Positions 49,131 to 57,446 of a DNA stretch of 64,000 nucleotides are shown here, in pieces; the first letter of the stretch is position 1, and every line of letters begins with the position of its first letter. The DNA is taken from contig NZ_BCTN01000012.1 of the NCBI RefSeq assembly GCF_001571305.1, forward strand, positions 1-64,000. Direction: 5' to 3'. Source of the DNA: Erwinia persicina NBRC 102418. Its GTDB lineage: Bacteria; Pseudomonadota; Gammaproteobacteria; Enterobacterales; Enterobacteriaceae. Under the pieces are notes generated by a model that was not told the DNA's origin, made no database searches, and saw nothing but the letters and a program-made list of their open reading frames with translations. The position numbers and the translations under genes were made by a program.

Positions 49131-49931
49131 ATGGAGATTACCACGCTACAAATTGTACTGATATTTATCGTCGCCTGTATCGCAGGCATGGGTTCCATCC
49201 TCGATGAGTTTCAGTTTCACCGGCCCTTAGTGGCCTGTACGTTGATAGGTGCCGTACTGGGCGACATGAAAACCGGGATCATCATCGGCGGTACGCTGGA
49301 AATGATCGCCCTCGGATGGATGAATATCGGGGCCGCCGTGGCCCCCGATGCGGCCCTGGCCTCCATCATTTCCACCATTCTGGTTATTGCTGGCGGACAA
49401 AGCGTCGGTGCCGGTATCGCACTGGCTATTCCGCTTGCTGCTGCAGGCCAGGTGCTGACCATTATCGTGCGTACCATCACCGTGGCCTTCCAGCATGCGG
49501 CCGATAAAGCCGCCGAAAAAGGCAACCTGACCGCGATCTCGTGGATCCACGTTTCAGCACTGGTTCTGCAGGCGATGCGTATTGCTATCCCCGCGCTGAT
49601 TGTGGCTGTCTCGGTCGGTACGCATGTGGTGCAGGAACTGCTTAACTCGATCCCGGATGTGGTCACCAACGGTCTGAATATTGCCGGTGGCATGATCGTG
49701 GTCGTCGGTTACGCTATGGTGATCAACATGATGCGTGCCGGATATCTGATGCCGTTCTTCTATCTGGGTTTCGTGACCGCGGCATTTACCAGCTTCAACC
49801 TGGTCGCGCTGGGCGTGATTGGCGTGGTGATGGCTATCCTGTATATCCAGCTGGCACCAAAATATAACCGTGTTGCGGGTGCACAGGCGTCAGGGCCGGC
49901 ACATAACGACCTTGATAACGAACTCGATTAA
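49131..49931 (+). CDS. manY: Mannose PTS permease EIIC component
   Basis: A membrane channel subunit of the mannose-family phosphotransferase system. The product has 266 residues, the E. coli length. Several hydrophobic helices begin at LQIVLIFIVACIAGMGSILDEFQFHRPL. GDMKTGIIIGGTLEMIALGWMNIGAAVAPDAALAS is the conserved substrate region. It is the middle gene of the operon, 57 bases after manX and 15 before the manZ start. No anomaly. Confidence 0.97.
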   Translation: MEITTLQIVLIFIVACIAGMGSILDEFQFHRPLVACTLIGAVLGDMKTGIIIGGTLEMIALGWMNIGAAVAPDAALASIISTILVIAGGQSVGAGIALAIPLAAAGQVLTIIVRTITVAFQHAADKAAEKGNLTAISWIHVSALVLQAMRIAIPALIVAVSVGTHVVQELLNSIPDVVTNGLNIAGGMIVVVGYAMVINMMRAGYLMPFFYLGFVTAAFTSFNLVALGVIGVVMAILYIQLAPKYNRVAGAQASGPAHNDLDNELD

Positions 49932-49946
49932 GGAAAGGTGAGAGAA

Positions 49947-50798
49947 ATGGTTGATACAACAGCTACCGCTACGCAAAAGAAACTGACGCCAGGCGATATT
50001 CGCGGTGTGTTCTTACGCTCTAACCTGTTTCAGGGTTCGTGGAACTTCGAACGTATGCAGGCACTGGGGTTCTGTTATTCCATGGTGCCGGTGATCCGCC
50101 GCCTGTATCCTGAGAATAATGACGATCGCAAACAGGCCATTAAACGCCACCTGGAGTTCTTTAATACCCACCCTTACGTTGCGGCCCCGGTGCTGGGCGT
50201 GACGATGGCGATGGAAGAGCAGCGCGCTAACGGCGCAGCCATTGATGACGCGGCAATTAACGGCATCAAGGTGGGCCTGATGGGGCCGCTGGCGGGTGTC
50301 GGTGACCCGATCTTCTGGGGGACCGTGCGTCCGGTCTTTGCCGCACTGGGTGCCGGCATTGCCATGAGCGGCAGCCTGCTCGGCCCGTTGCTGTTCTTTG
50401 TGCTGTTTAATCTGGTACGTTTACTGGTGCGTTATTACGGTGTGGCTTACGGCTACCGTAAAGGGGTGGATATCGTCAGCGATATGGGCGGCGGCTTCCT
50501 GCAGAAACTGACTGAGGGGGCGTCCATTCTCGGCCTCTTTGTTATGGGCGCGCTGGTGAACAAGTGGACGCATGTTAACGTTCCGCTGGTGGTGTCCAGG
50601 ATCACCGACCAGACGGGTAAAACCACCGTCACCACCGTTCAGTCGATTCTTGACCAGCTGATGCCGGGTTTAATCCCTCTGCTGCTTACCTTCGGCTGTA
50701 TGTGGCTGCTGCGCCGTAAAGTTAACGCGCTGTGGATTATCATGGGCTTCTTTGCGATTGGTATCTTCGGATACTGGATTGGTCTGCTCGGTGTCTGA
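49947..50798 (+). CDS. manZ: Mannose PTS permease EIID component
   Basis: The membrane partner of ManY in sugar uptake. I start at ATG 49947 (MVDTTATATQKKLTPGDIRG), giving 283 residues as in E. coli. An in-frame GTG nine bases earlier is weaker. FQGSWNFERMQALGFCYSMVPVIRRLYP and GLMGPLAGVGDPIFWGTVRPV are hallmark segments. Hydrophobic helices occupy the C-terminal part. This is also the receptor component for phage lambda DNA entry and some bacteriocins in E. coli. A strong terminator follows. Confidence 0.97.
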   Translation: MVDTTATATQKKLTPGDIRGVFLRSNLFQGSWNFERMQALGFCYSMVPVIRRLYPENNDDRKQAIKRHLEFFNTHPYVAAPVLGVTMAMEEQRANGAAIDDAAINGIKVGLMGPLAGVGDPIFWGTVRPVFAALGAGIAMSGSLLGPLLFFVLFNLVRLLVRYYGVAYGYRKGVDIVSDMGGGFLQKLTEGASILGLFVMGALVNKWTHVNVPLVVSRITDQTGKTTVTTVQSILDQLMPGLIPLLLTFGCMWLLRRKVNALWIIMGFFAIGIFGYWIGLLGV

Positions 50799-50823
50799 AG
50801 TTAATTAGTTTTGTTTTCACTCC

Positions 50824-50850
50824 GGGGCCAGCACAGTCTGGCCCCTTTTT
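50824..50850 (+). terminator. Terminator of manXYZ
   Basis: GGGGCCAG / CTGGCCCC with a 6-base loop, then TTTTT. It lies 25 bases after the manZ stop and directly before yobD. Confidence 0.92.
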
Positions 50851-50862
50851 ATGGGCTCTGAT

Positions 50863-51321
50863 ATGTTTTTGACTGATTATTGTATTGTGCTATTTATTGC
50901 ATTAATTCTGCTTTATGCCATCTACGATGAATGGATTATGGACCGCCTTCACGGTCCGACGCGGCTGAAAATTCGCTTGCAGCGCCGTAATAAGATCGAC
51001 AGCCTTATTTTTATTGGCTTGCTGGTTATCCTCATCTATAAGAACGTCAGTGATAGCGGCCCGCAACTCACCACCCTGCTGTTGATGGCGCTGAGTGCCC
51101 TGGCGGTATGGTTATTCTGGATACGTGCCCCCAAGCTGTTGCTCAAGCAGGCTGGCTTCTTCTACGCCAATGTTTTTATCCGCTGGGAACGTATCAGCGC
51201 CATCAATCTTTCGGAGGATGGCGTGCTGGTGATTGCCCTGGAAAACCGCCGGTTACTGATCCACGTTCGCCAGTTGGATGACCTTGAAAAAATTTATCAG
51301 GTTATGCTGGAAAGTCGTTAA
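50863..51321 (+). CDS. yobD: YobD family membrane protein (UPF0266)
   Basis: An inner-membrane protein of unknown function. I start at ATG 50863, giving 152 residues as in E. coli YobD; an ATG at 50851 touches the manZ terminator tract. Three helices lie at about 5-22, 48-64 and 72-90. They are followed by a soluble domain with the conserved [36 protein letters not shown]. Its 3' end overlaps the convergent rlmA by 20 bases. E. coli has mntP directly after yobD, and that gene is missing here. Confidence 0.92.
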   Translation: MFLTDYCIVLFIALILLYAIYDEWIMDRLHGPTRLKIRLQRRNKIDSLIFIGLLVILIYKNVSDSGPQLTTLLLMALSALAVWLFWIRAPKLLLKQAGFFYANVFIRWERISAINLSEDGVLVIALENRRLLIHVRQLDDLEKIYQVMLESR

Positions 51322-52159
51322 TTATCGGGGTGGTGGCCATGTCATTATCGCGCTGCCACAGGCGAAGCGTGAAGTCGGTTTCACAAGAAAACTGTTCTGT
51401 GGTGGCCAGAATGCCCCACACTTCCGGACGGGCGCGCCAGGCAAAAGGCGTCATCTGCAGCAACGCCCCGGACTCTTCACTGTTCAGCACCATGGGATAG
51501 GTGAGCTGCTCCTGCTGCACCAGCGTAAAGCCCGGCATCTTTTCCGGCGTGGTGTCGTGCAGTTGGACATCCTGGTAAATCAGCGCTTTATACTGCATCA
51601 GATGGCGCGGGCCTGGCGTCACCGTCAGAACATAACCCTGGGATTTCACCACCCGGGCCAGTTCCTGAGCCTTACAGGGAGCATAGATACGCAGAACCGC
51701 ATCAAACAGGCTATCGCTGAAGGGCAGGCGATGACTGGAGGCGACGCAAAACGCCACGTTGTGGTAACGCTTCGCCCCGGCGCGAACGGCAATTTTAGCG
51801 ACGTCCAGTCCGTACACTCTGGCATCCCCTTTCTCTGCCAGACGTTGGGCGACATGGTGGGTGTAATACCCTTCCCCGCAGCCAATATCCAGAACGTTTA
51901 CCCCGTCCTCTGGCAGCACGCCCGCCAGCAGCTCACTGACCCGCTCCTGTAACGGCTGATAGTGACCGGCATCAAGGAAAATACGCCTCGCCTGCATCAT
52001 ATCGGCACTGTCACCAGGTTGCTTTGAACGCTTATGCTGTACCGGCAACAGATTCACATACCCCTCTTTGGCCTGATCAAATTGATGCTGATTTTCACAG
52101 CGCCAGGTACGCTGAGTTAATGACAGCGGCTGCTGGCAGAGAGGACACTGGTACGACAT
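51302..52159 (-). CDS. rlmA: 23S rRNA (guanine745-N1)-methyltransferase
   Basis: A SAM-dependent methyltransferase that modifies G745 of 23S rRNA. I start at ATG 52159 after GGAG, giving 285 residues, longer than the 269 of E. coli. The N-terminal zinc site uses C5, C8, C21 and H25 (CPLCQQPLS...CENQHQFD). The SAM motif is [14 protein letters not shown]. The C terminus continues past the usual LWQR end with about 15 extra residues ([15 protein letters not shown]), which read through the 3' end of yobD on the other strand. Confidence 0.95.
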   Translation of the reverse strand: MSYQCPLCQQPLSLTQRTWRCENQHQFDQAKEGYVNLLPVQHKRSKQPGDSADMMQARRIFLDAGHYQPLQERVSELLAGVLPEDGVNVLDIGCGEGYYTHHVAQRLAEKGDARVYGLDVAKIAVRAGAKRYHNVAFCVASSHRLPFSDSLFDAVLRIYAPCKAQELARVVKSQGYVLTVTPGPRHLMQYKALIYQDVQLHDTTPEKMPGFTLVQQEQLTYPMVLNSEESGALLQMTPFAWRARPEVWGILATTEQFSCETDFTLRLWQRDNDMATTPIINDFPA

Positions 52160-52243
52160 AGACAACACTCCATAAATCTGACGACGCAGCAGTGTACTGT
52201 AAACGCCAGCTAAAATCCCGCTGTCACGCCGCTTAACGCAGAC

Positions 52244-52271
52244 AAAAAAGCCCCGTCATTTCTGACGAGGC
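52244..52271 (-). terminator. Terminator of cspC
   Basis: On the minus strand GCCTCGTCA / TGACGGGGC with a GAAA tetraloop is followed by six T. It lies 63 bases after the cspC stop. Confidence 0.88.
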
Positions 52272-52333
52272 TCAGTATTCAGATTTCAGCCTGGATTACG
52301 CACAGGGCGTCATTGACAGGCTCAGATCGAAAA

Positions 52334-52543
52334 TTAGATAGCGGTGACGTTCACAGCAGCAGGGCCTTTCTGGCCGTCCTGAATTTCGAACTCAACGTTC
52401 TGGCCTTCAGCCAGAGTTTTGAAGCCATTACCCTGGATTGCAGAGAAGTGTACGAATACATCTTTGCTGCCGTCTGCTGGGGTGATGAAGCCAAAACCTT
52501 TAGACTCGTTGAACCACTTAACCTGACCTTTAATCTTTGCCAT
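52334..52543 (-). CDS. cspC: Cold shock-like protein CspC
   Basis: A single-stranded nucleic acid-binding protein and RNA chaperone, expressed at all temperatures; in E. coli it stabilises rpoS and stress mRNAs. The 69 residues appear identical to E. coli CspC as recalled. RNP1 is KGFGFITP and RNP2 is VFVHFSAI. Codon use is highly biased, in line with high expression. It is preceded by the yobF reading frame on the same strand; in E. coli yobF and cspC share a transcript. Confidence 0.98.
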
Positions 52544-52625
52544 TTTGCAAATTCCTTAGAGTGTTTATTCGCCCGTGGGCTTTACGTACAGAAAAACCAG
52601 AGACATTACTGCATGAGGCACTAAA

Positions 52626-52700
52626 TTAAGGCTCGGCAAGGAAGCGGTATTCAACGTCAACGTCTTTACTCAGAACTTCTTTACTGAAGATGCCATACAT
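52626..52700 (-). CDS. yobF: Short YobF (DUF2627) homologue, ends early
   Basis: A 24-codon frame that begins [20 protein letters not shown] and ends AEP-stop. The sequence matches the start of E. coli YobF (47 residues, [10 protein letters not shown]...) nearly residue for residue. After the TAA the same frame continues with F-S-ASCSNVS, which corresponds to the E. coli continuation YIGASCSNVS. The protein is therefore truncated by a stop, or this lineage encodes a short form. It lies 82 bases upstream of cspC. In E. coli yobF is a small stress-induced protein co-transcribed with cspC. Confidence 0.6.
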   Translation of the reverse strand: MYGIFSKEVLSKDVDVEYRFLAEP

Positions 52701-53251
52701 AAACAGAACTGTACCTCGTTTTACCCGAATGTTTTATCACATATCCGTTAATTAATGGCAAGTCATTTTTAAACGGGGATAGAGATGTCGCACACATTTA
52801 AATCGATACCCGGCACAGAATGCACTTTCATGCATGATGCGACATCAGCAACGAACACTTCTTTGCCACACAGAACCCTTTCACCACCTGCACAGTCTGC
52901 TGATATCTTAGACCGCACACAGTATGAAGTCTATGCCGATACTGCGTAAAAAGAATATTTACTGCTGAAATTATTGCATAATTATGGCAAAGCTTTTTCA
53001 GTTCTTATCGATGGTCAGGCAAGGTTCTCACACTAATACCGCTTCTGGTTGTATGAAAATCAGACATTAGCACCACTGAATAATAGCGTTGCACCAAAAT
53101 CAGGAAAATGAAAAACACAATGCCCCATTTAAATGCATTGATCTGAATATGGGTATTATCAATATTATGTTCATGGGGACTGAATAATTAGACACCGTTC
53201 TCTTAACTTGTTATTTCTGCTTTGATTCGGAATTTAACATTAGGATAATTC
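52701..53251. other. AT-rich pocket between yobF and the MBL-fold gene
   Basis: About 550 bases, clearly more AT-rich than the neighbouring genes. It contains a 54-codon frame (52785-52949) with a plausible ribosome site and otherwise no recognised gene. The cspC/yobF promoter should lie at its left end, since those genes are transcribed leftward. In E. coli yebO lies close to yobF, so this pocket and the following hydrolase gene look like an insertion. Confidence 0.45.
52785..52949 (+). CDS. Possible small protein of 54 residues
   Basis: An ATG preceded by GGGGATAGAG opens a frame starting MSHTFKSIPGTECTFMHDAT and ending VYADTA-stop. I recognise no family. It has one Cys and two Met-flanked His residues, is Thr/Ser/Pro-rich in the middle and has no membrane segment. 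The spacing of the ribosome site and the AT-rich upstream sequence are favourable. Length and lack of homology keep confidence low, and it may be a chance frame. Confidence 0.3.
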   Translation: MSHTFKSIPGTECTFMHDATSATNTSLPHRTLSPPAQSADILDRTQYEVYADTA

Positions 53252-54250
53252 TTAATTTATATTATCGAGAAGGATATGAGCCCCTATCCTCAAGGCGTTA
53301 AAGCGGGTTGTATCAAGACCGGCTGACTGCATGGCCGTTTCCAGCGCCTGCGGCGGCTCGTCCAGTGACTCGTCAGCAAGCTCAAACACGCCCCAGTGGA
53401 TGGGGATCGTATAAGGTTGTCCAATCGCATGATGCAGGGACACGGCCTGGTCAGGATCCATATGCTGCCCTGCCATGAACCATTTAGGTGCATAGGCTCC
53501 TACCGGTAAGGCCGCAAGGTTGAATGGCCCTAAACGACGCGCGATCTCTAACAGATTTTCTGAATATCCACTGTCACCGCTAAACCAGAAATTCAGAGCG
53601 ACATGCTGGATAACCCAGCCGCACCACAGGGAACGGTTACGGTCCCACAGGGTACGCATACTCCAGTGCCGGGCGGGCACGGCATGTATTGTCAGTCCGG
53701 CAACCTCTGTCTGCTGCCACCAGTCCAGTGGCACGACCTGACGGGCACCGAGCCGCTGAAACCACGCCTGCAGCCCCAGCGGCACCACAAAAGTGACCTG
53801 CGGAAAACGACGCAGGATTTTCTTTATGGTTTCGCGGTCAAGGTGATCGTAATGATTGTGCGAAATCAGTACCACATCCAGGGCGGGCAGATCTTCCACG
53901 GCGAGCGCTGGCGGGGTTTTACGCGCAGGCCCGATGAAACTCAGCGGTGATGCCCTGTTGGAAAGCACCGGGTCAATCAGCGTGTAGCGCCCTGCGGTGC
54001 GCAACATCAGGCAGGCGTGACCGAGCCACCAGACGGCGTCTGCTTCGCCGCTCAGGCTGGCAGGCTGCCACCACTGGTGGATAAACTGCTTATACCCTCC
54101 GGACGGCGGCAGCGGCAGCCCCTGCTGTTTACGTTCCCGCCGCCAGCGCCTCAGGTCACCGTCCTGACGCATATCCGCTTCGGCGTTGCGGAATCCCTCA
54201 CGCGTATGGTGCGGGAGGGACGGATTATACCAGGGGTTCTGCCAGGCCAT
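53252..54250 (-). CDS. Metallo-beta-lactamase-fold hydrolase (NAPE-PLD/UlaG-like)
   Basis: A putative zinc hydrolase of 332 residues. The core motif is HNHYDH at 131-136 (LISHNHYDHLDRET). WWLGHACLMLRTAGRYTLIDPVLSNRASP, VPARHWS, WFSGDSGYS and IPIHWGVFEL hold the other metal ligands. This order is typical of the NAPE-phospholipase D / RomA-like group. It has no signal peptide. The substrate is not predictable. It is flanked by AT-rich DNA and sits between yobF and yebO, where E. coli has no such gene. Confidence 0.85.
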   Translation of the reverse strand: MAWQNPWYNPSLPHHTREGFRNAEADMRQDGDLRRWRRERKQQGLPLPPSGGYKQFIHQWWQPASLSGEADAVWWLGHACLMLRTAGRYTLIDPVLSNRASPLSFIGPARKTPPALAVEDLPALDVVLISHNHYDHLDRETIKKILRRFPQVTFVVPLGLQAWFQRLGARQVVPLDWWQQTEVAGLTIHAVPARHWSMRTLWDRNRSLWCGWVIQHVALNFWFSGDSGYSENLLEIARRLGPFNLAALPVGAYAPKWFMAGQHMDPDQAVSLHHAIGQPYTIPIHWGVFELADESLDEPPQALETAMQSAGLDTTRFNALRIGAHILLDNIN

Positions 54251-54268
54251 GACGGCTCCTTTTTTGAC

Positions 54269-54544
54269 TCAGCGCTCAGGGATCAGGCGGGTGAAGTCTT
54301 TGTTATCGCCTGCATCGCTGGCTTTTTCAGCCTGCTCTTTTCCGGCCACCGCATTGGTCAGCCGCAGCAGCATCACATTCTGCCGTTTCTGCTCCTCCAG
54401 CAGCGATTCCAGCAGCTGTATCTGCTGATTCGCTCTGACGCTGGCGCGATTAACAAAAAACCAGACCAGCAGACCGGCCAGCACCAGTACCGCTCCCATA
54501 CCCATCGATACGACATCCATCGTACCCGTTGTCATCTCGTTCAT
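54269..54544 (-). CDS. yebO: YebO family membrane-anchored protein
   Basis: A small protein of 91 residues (95 in E. coli YebO) and unknown function. I start at ATG 54544 after GAGGCAGG, giving MNEMTTGTMDVVSMGMGAVL. One helix is at about 12-32 (VLVLAGLLVWFFVN). Then comes a coiled segment RASVRANQQIQLLESLLEEQKRQNVMLLRL and a variable tail ending FTRLIPER. A GCGGCC-N7-GGCCGC hairpin (54570-54588) lies in its leader. It is 18 bases upstream of the hydrolase gene on the same strand, so the two may be co-transcribed. Confidence 0.88.
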   Translation of the reverse strand: MNEMTTGTMDVVSMGMGAVLVLAGLLVWFFVNRASVRANQQIQLLESLLEEQKRQNVMLLRLTNAVAGKEQAEKASDAGDNKDFTRLIPER

Positions 54545-54770
54545 ACCTGCCTCAAAAGCTGAAAAATGGGCGGCCAAATGATGGCCGCGCCGCAGGCATG
54601 ATTTTACCTGCCCGAAGGATAATTGATAGCGGCATCACACAAATCTTATTGCGCCGGCCGGACGCGGATTCAGCATCCTCTTATCGATTTTAACGACAGT
54701 GCGTATCATGCTGTTATGATGAACGCGGACGGTGAGAACACCGCCTGAAAAAAATAATAAGGGGATATAA

Positions 54771-55007
54771 ATGAAGTTCTTGCTACGCATCGTTGCCCTG
54801 CTGGTCATTATCTGGCTGGCTATGCTGTTGACAGGCTATGGCGTCCTGACGGGCAGCACTAAAAATGTCGCAGGAATGGGTCTGCAGTGCCAGTATCTGA
54901 CGGCGCGCGGGATGGTTATTGCACAGTATCTGCATACCGACAGCGGAATTGTCGGTGTGACCGACTGCCCCCTGCTGAGAAAAAGTACGGAAGTGGTTGA
55001 TAACTGA
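54771..55007 (+). CDS. yobH: YobH family small protein
   Basis: A small exported or membrane protein of 78 residues and unknown function, matching E. coli YobH (79). A single N-terminal hydrophobic segment (about 4-24) is followed by GYGVLTGSTKNVAGMGLQCQYLTARG and the conserved TDCPLLRKSTEVVDN tail with two cysteines (likely periplasmic). The ribosome site is AAGGGG. It is divergent from yebO and convergent with kdgR. E. coli mgrB, which lies between yebO and yobH there, is not found in this gap. Confidence 0.88.
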   Translation: MKFLLRIVALLVIIWLAMLLTGYGVLTGSTKNVAGMGLQCQYLTARGMVIAQYLHTDSGIVGVTDCPLLRKSTEVVDN

Positions 55008-55015
55008 GTGATCGC

Positions 55016-55040
55016 ACGGGCCGGCTTGCTGCCGGCCCGT
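55016..55040. terminator. Strong hairpin between yobH and kdgR
   Basis: Perfect 10-bp stem ACGGGCCGGC / GCCGGCCCGT with a 5-base loop between convergent stops. It is followed by TTCAC only, so the U-tract is poor. Confidence 0.55.
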
Positions 55041-55045
55041 TTCAC

Positions 55046-55837
55046 TCAGAAGGGGTAGTTGTGAAAACCCATCTGCTCAGAAATGTTTTTTGCTGCCTGA
55101 TGCAGCATCGCCACATAATCTTTTTTGTGTTCTTCGGAAAAACGGATCGTCGGGAAGGAGATGCTCAGGCCGGCAATCACCACACCAAAACGGTCAAACA
55201 CGGGGACAGCAATACAGCGTAACCCCTCTTCCTGCTCTTCATTATCTTCGCCGAAACCCTGAGAACGCACCCTGTCGAGCACCGGTAGCAATGCCGCACT
55301 GCTCTCCAGCGTTTTAGAGGTGCTGCGGGTAAACTCCACGCCACTCAGGATCGCTTCAACCTCGGCACGATCGCGCCAGGCCAGCAGGACTTTGCCTATT
55401 GCTGTACTGTGTAGCGGGTTACGGCGACCTATACGTGAATACATACGCAGGTTATACAACGAGTCGACCTTATGAATGTAGACAATGCTGTCTTCTTCCA
55501 GCGCGCCGAGGTGAATGGTCTCTTTGGTCTGACGGGAAATATCGCGCATCTGCACGTCCGCACTGCGGATCAAATCCACATTTTCCAGCGCCTTCGCACC
55601 CAGTTCAAACAGCTTGAGGGTCAGCGCATACTTCTCGGACTCCCCCTCTTGCGACACGTAGCCAAGACTTTTCATGGTTTGCAGAAAACGGTAAACGGTG
55701 CTTTTCGACATCATCACCCGCTGCGACAGTTCGGTAATACCATTTTCACGCTCTTCACCCAGTGCCTGCAAAATGCCGAACACTTTCATTACCGAAGAGA
55801 CGGAATCGGGTTGCTTATCAGTATCGGCACTGGTCAT
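55046..55837 (-). CDS. kdgR: IclR-family regulator KdgR
   Basis: A repressor of pectate/hexuronate and 2-keto-3-deoxygluconate metabolism genes, released by KDG. The product has 263 residues, as in E. coli. The N-terminal winged helix (about 25-65) contains ITELSQRVMMSKSTVYRFLQTM. The C-terminal effector domain includes TKETIHLGALEEDSIVYIHKVDS and EEGLRCIAVPVFDRFGVVIAGLSISFP. An IclR-type inverted repeat lies 28 bases before its start. The divergent gene is yebQ. Confidence 0.97.
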   Translation of the reverse strand: MTSADTDKQPDSVSSVMKVFGILQALGEERENGITELSQRVMMSKSTVYRFLQTMKSLGYVSQEGESEKYALTLKLFELGAKALENVDLIRSADVQMRDISRQTKETIHLGALEEDSIVYIHKVDSLYNLRMYSRIGRRNPLHSTAIGKVLLAWRDRAEVEAILSGVEFTRSTSKTLESSAALLPVLDRVRSQGFGEDNEEQEEGLRCIAVPVFDRFGVVIAGLSISFPTIRFSEEHKKDYVAMLHQAAKNISEQMGFHNYPF

Positions 55838-55864
55838 GTTTATCCTTTGTTGTTTTATAAAAAG

Positions 55865-55880
55865 TGGAACGCTATTTCCA
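55865..55880. promoter_or_regulatory. IclR-type operator candidate before kdgR
   Basis: TGGAACGCTATTTCCA contains the inverted repeat TGGAA-N6-TTCCA, which is the general pattern of IclR-family sites. It lies 28 bases upstream of kdgR and could mediate autoregulation or act on yebQ. It deviates from the usual KdgR box. Confidence 0.4.
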
Positions 55881-56018
55881 GTATACGGTTGAGGCTATCC
55901 GGGTGCAATGCTGACGGCACACAGGCCGACACATCCATTGATAGTTTTCAGTCATTTACAGACTGGAAAATTCCGTAAAATCCATTAGCATGATGATATT
56001 CGCTCCCCTGATTATTTC

Positions 56019-57398
56019 ATGAACATGCCTCCTGATTCCCCGAACGACGGCTTACCTTTACCCCAGCGCTACGGTGCGATCATGGCCATTGCGCTGGGTA
56101 TTACGGTCGCCGTGCTGGATGGTGCGATTGCCAATGTCGCCCTGCCCACCATTGCCCGTGAACTCCGGGCCAGCCCGGCGCAGTCTATCTGGATTGTGAA
56201 CGCCTATCAGTTGGCGATCATAATGTCACTGCTGTCACTGTCCTTCCTCGGCGATATGATTGGCTATCGTCGTATTTACCAGGCCGGACTGGTGCTGTTT
56301 ACCTGCACGTCACTGTTCTGCGCGCTTTCAGACTCGCTGACGATGCTGACCGTGGCCCGCATTTTGCAGGGTTTCGGGGGAGCGGCGCTGATGAGTGTGA
56401 ACACGGCGCTGATACGCATTATCTACCCACAACGCCTGCTGGGCCGGGGGATGGGGATCAACTCGCTGATTGTGGCCGTCTCCAGCGCTGCCGGGCCTAC
56501 GGTGGCTGCCGCCATCCTTTCCGTGGCCTCCTGGAAGTGGTTGTTCCTGATCAATATCCCGGTGGGCATTGTCGCGCTCTTTCTGGCGCTGCGCTTCCTG
56601 CCCGACAATCAGCAGAAGGCCCAGGGGCAACGTTTTGATGTGACCAGCGCGGTGATGAACGCCCTCACCTTCGGCCTGCTGATTTCGCTGCTGAGTGGCT
56701 TTGCGCAGGGCGTTAACGGCTCGCTGCTGCTGGTACAACTGCTGCTGCTGCCCGTTGTCGGCACCCTGTTTATCCGCCGTCAGTTGAGGATGACGTTCCC
56801 GCTCCTGCCGGTGGATCTGTTCCGCATACCAGTGTTTGCACTTTCCATCGGCACGTCGATCTGTTCTTTCTGCGCCCAGATGCTGGCGATGGTCTCTCTG
56901 CCCTTCTTTCTGCAGGGCGTGCTGGGCCGCAGCGAAGTCGTCACCGGCCTGTTACTGACCCCATGGCCACTGGCGACGATGGTGATGGCCCCGGTTGCCG
57001 GCAGGCTGATTGAGCGTTTCCACGCGGGGCTGCTGGGTGCTGTCGGGCTGGCCCTGTTTGCCACCGGGCTTTTTGCCCTGGCGCTGTTGCCTGCGACCCC
57101 CACAGATGCTGATATTATCTGGCGTATGGTGCTGTGTGGTGCCGGGTTCGGACTGTTTCAGTCGCCAAATAATCACACGATTATTTCCTCGGCCCCGCGC
57201 CATCGCAGCGGCGGTGCCAGTGGGATGCTGGGAACAGCACGCCTGTTTGGTCAGTCGAGCGGTGCTGCACTGGTGGCGCTGATGTTTAATCTGTTTTCCA
57301 CCCAGGGCACCCACCTCTCTCTGCTGCTGGCAGGCTGCTTTGCCGCCCTGGCTGCACTGATCAGCGCCCTGAGAATGACGCAGCCAGGAAACGCCTGA
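56019..57398 (+). CDS. yebQ: MFS transporter YebQ (DHA2 family)
   Basis: A 14-helix drug:H+ antiporter-type permease with 459 residues (457 in E. coli YebQ). The first helix ends in VAVLDGAIANVALPTIA, the DHA2 hallmark. GDMIGYRRIYQAG is the loop-2 motif, and the helix-5 motif is SSAAGPTVAAAIL. ILCGAGFGLFQSPNNHTIISSAPRHRSGGASGMLGT-like sequence is intact near the end. The substrate is unknown. It is divergent from kdgR as in E. coli, with which it may share regulation. No Shine-Dalgarno is obvious before ATG 56019. Confidence 0.93.
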   Translation: MNMPPDSPNDGLPLPQRYGAIMAIALGITVAVLDGAIANVALPTIARELRASPAQSIWIVNAYQLAIIMSLLSLSFLGDMIGYRRIYQAGLVLFTCTSLFCALSDSLTMLTVARILQGFGGAALMSVNTALIRIIYPQRLLGRGMGINSLIVAVSSAAGPTVAAAILSVASWKWLFLINIPVGIVALFLALRFLPDNQQKAQGQRFDVTSAVMNALTFGLLISLLSGFAQGVNGSLLLVQLLLLPVVGTLFIRRQLRMTFPLLPVDLFRIPVFALSIGTSICSFCAQMLAMVSLPFFLQGVLGRSEVVTGLLLTPWPLATMVMAPVAGRLIERFHAGLLGAVGLALFATGLFALALLPATPTDADIIWRMVLCGAGFGLFQSPNNHTIISSAPRHRSGGASGMLGTARLFGQSSGAALVALMFNLFSTQGTHLSLLLAGCFAALAALISALRMTQPGNA

Positions 57399-57403
57399 CA
57401 TAA

Positions 57404-57428
57404 AAAAACCCGCCAGCGGCGGGTTTTT
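57404..57428. terminator. Bidirectional terminator between yebQ and htpX
   Basis: AAAAACCCGCC / GGCGGGTTTTT with a 3-base loop between convergent genes, 5 bases after the yebQ stop. Confidence 0.92.
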
Positions 57429-57446
57429 ACAGAACAGCGGTCAGGG

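Noticed and set aside
50851-50862. Earlier ATG for yobD
   Set aside because: It abuts the T-tract of the manZ terminator, has no ribosome site, and would add residues absent from the E. coli protein.
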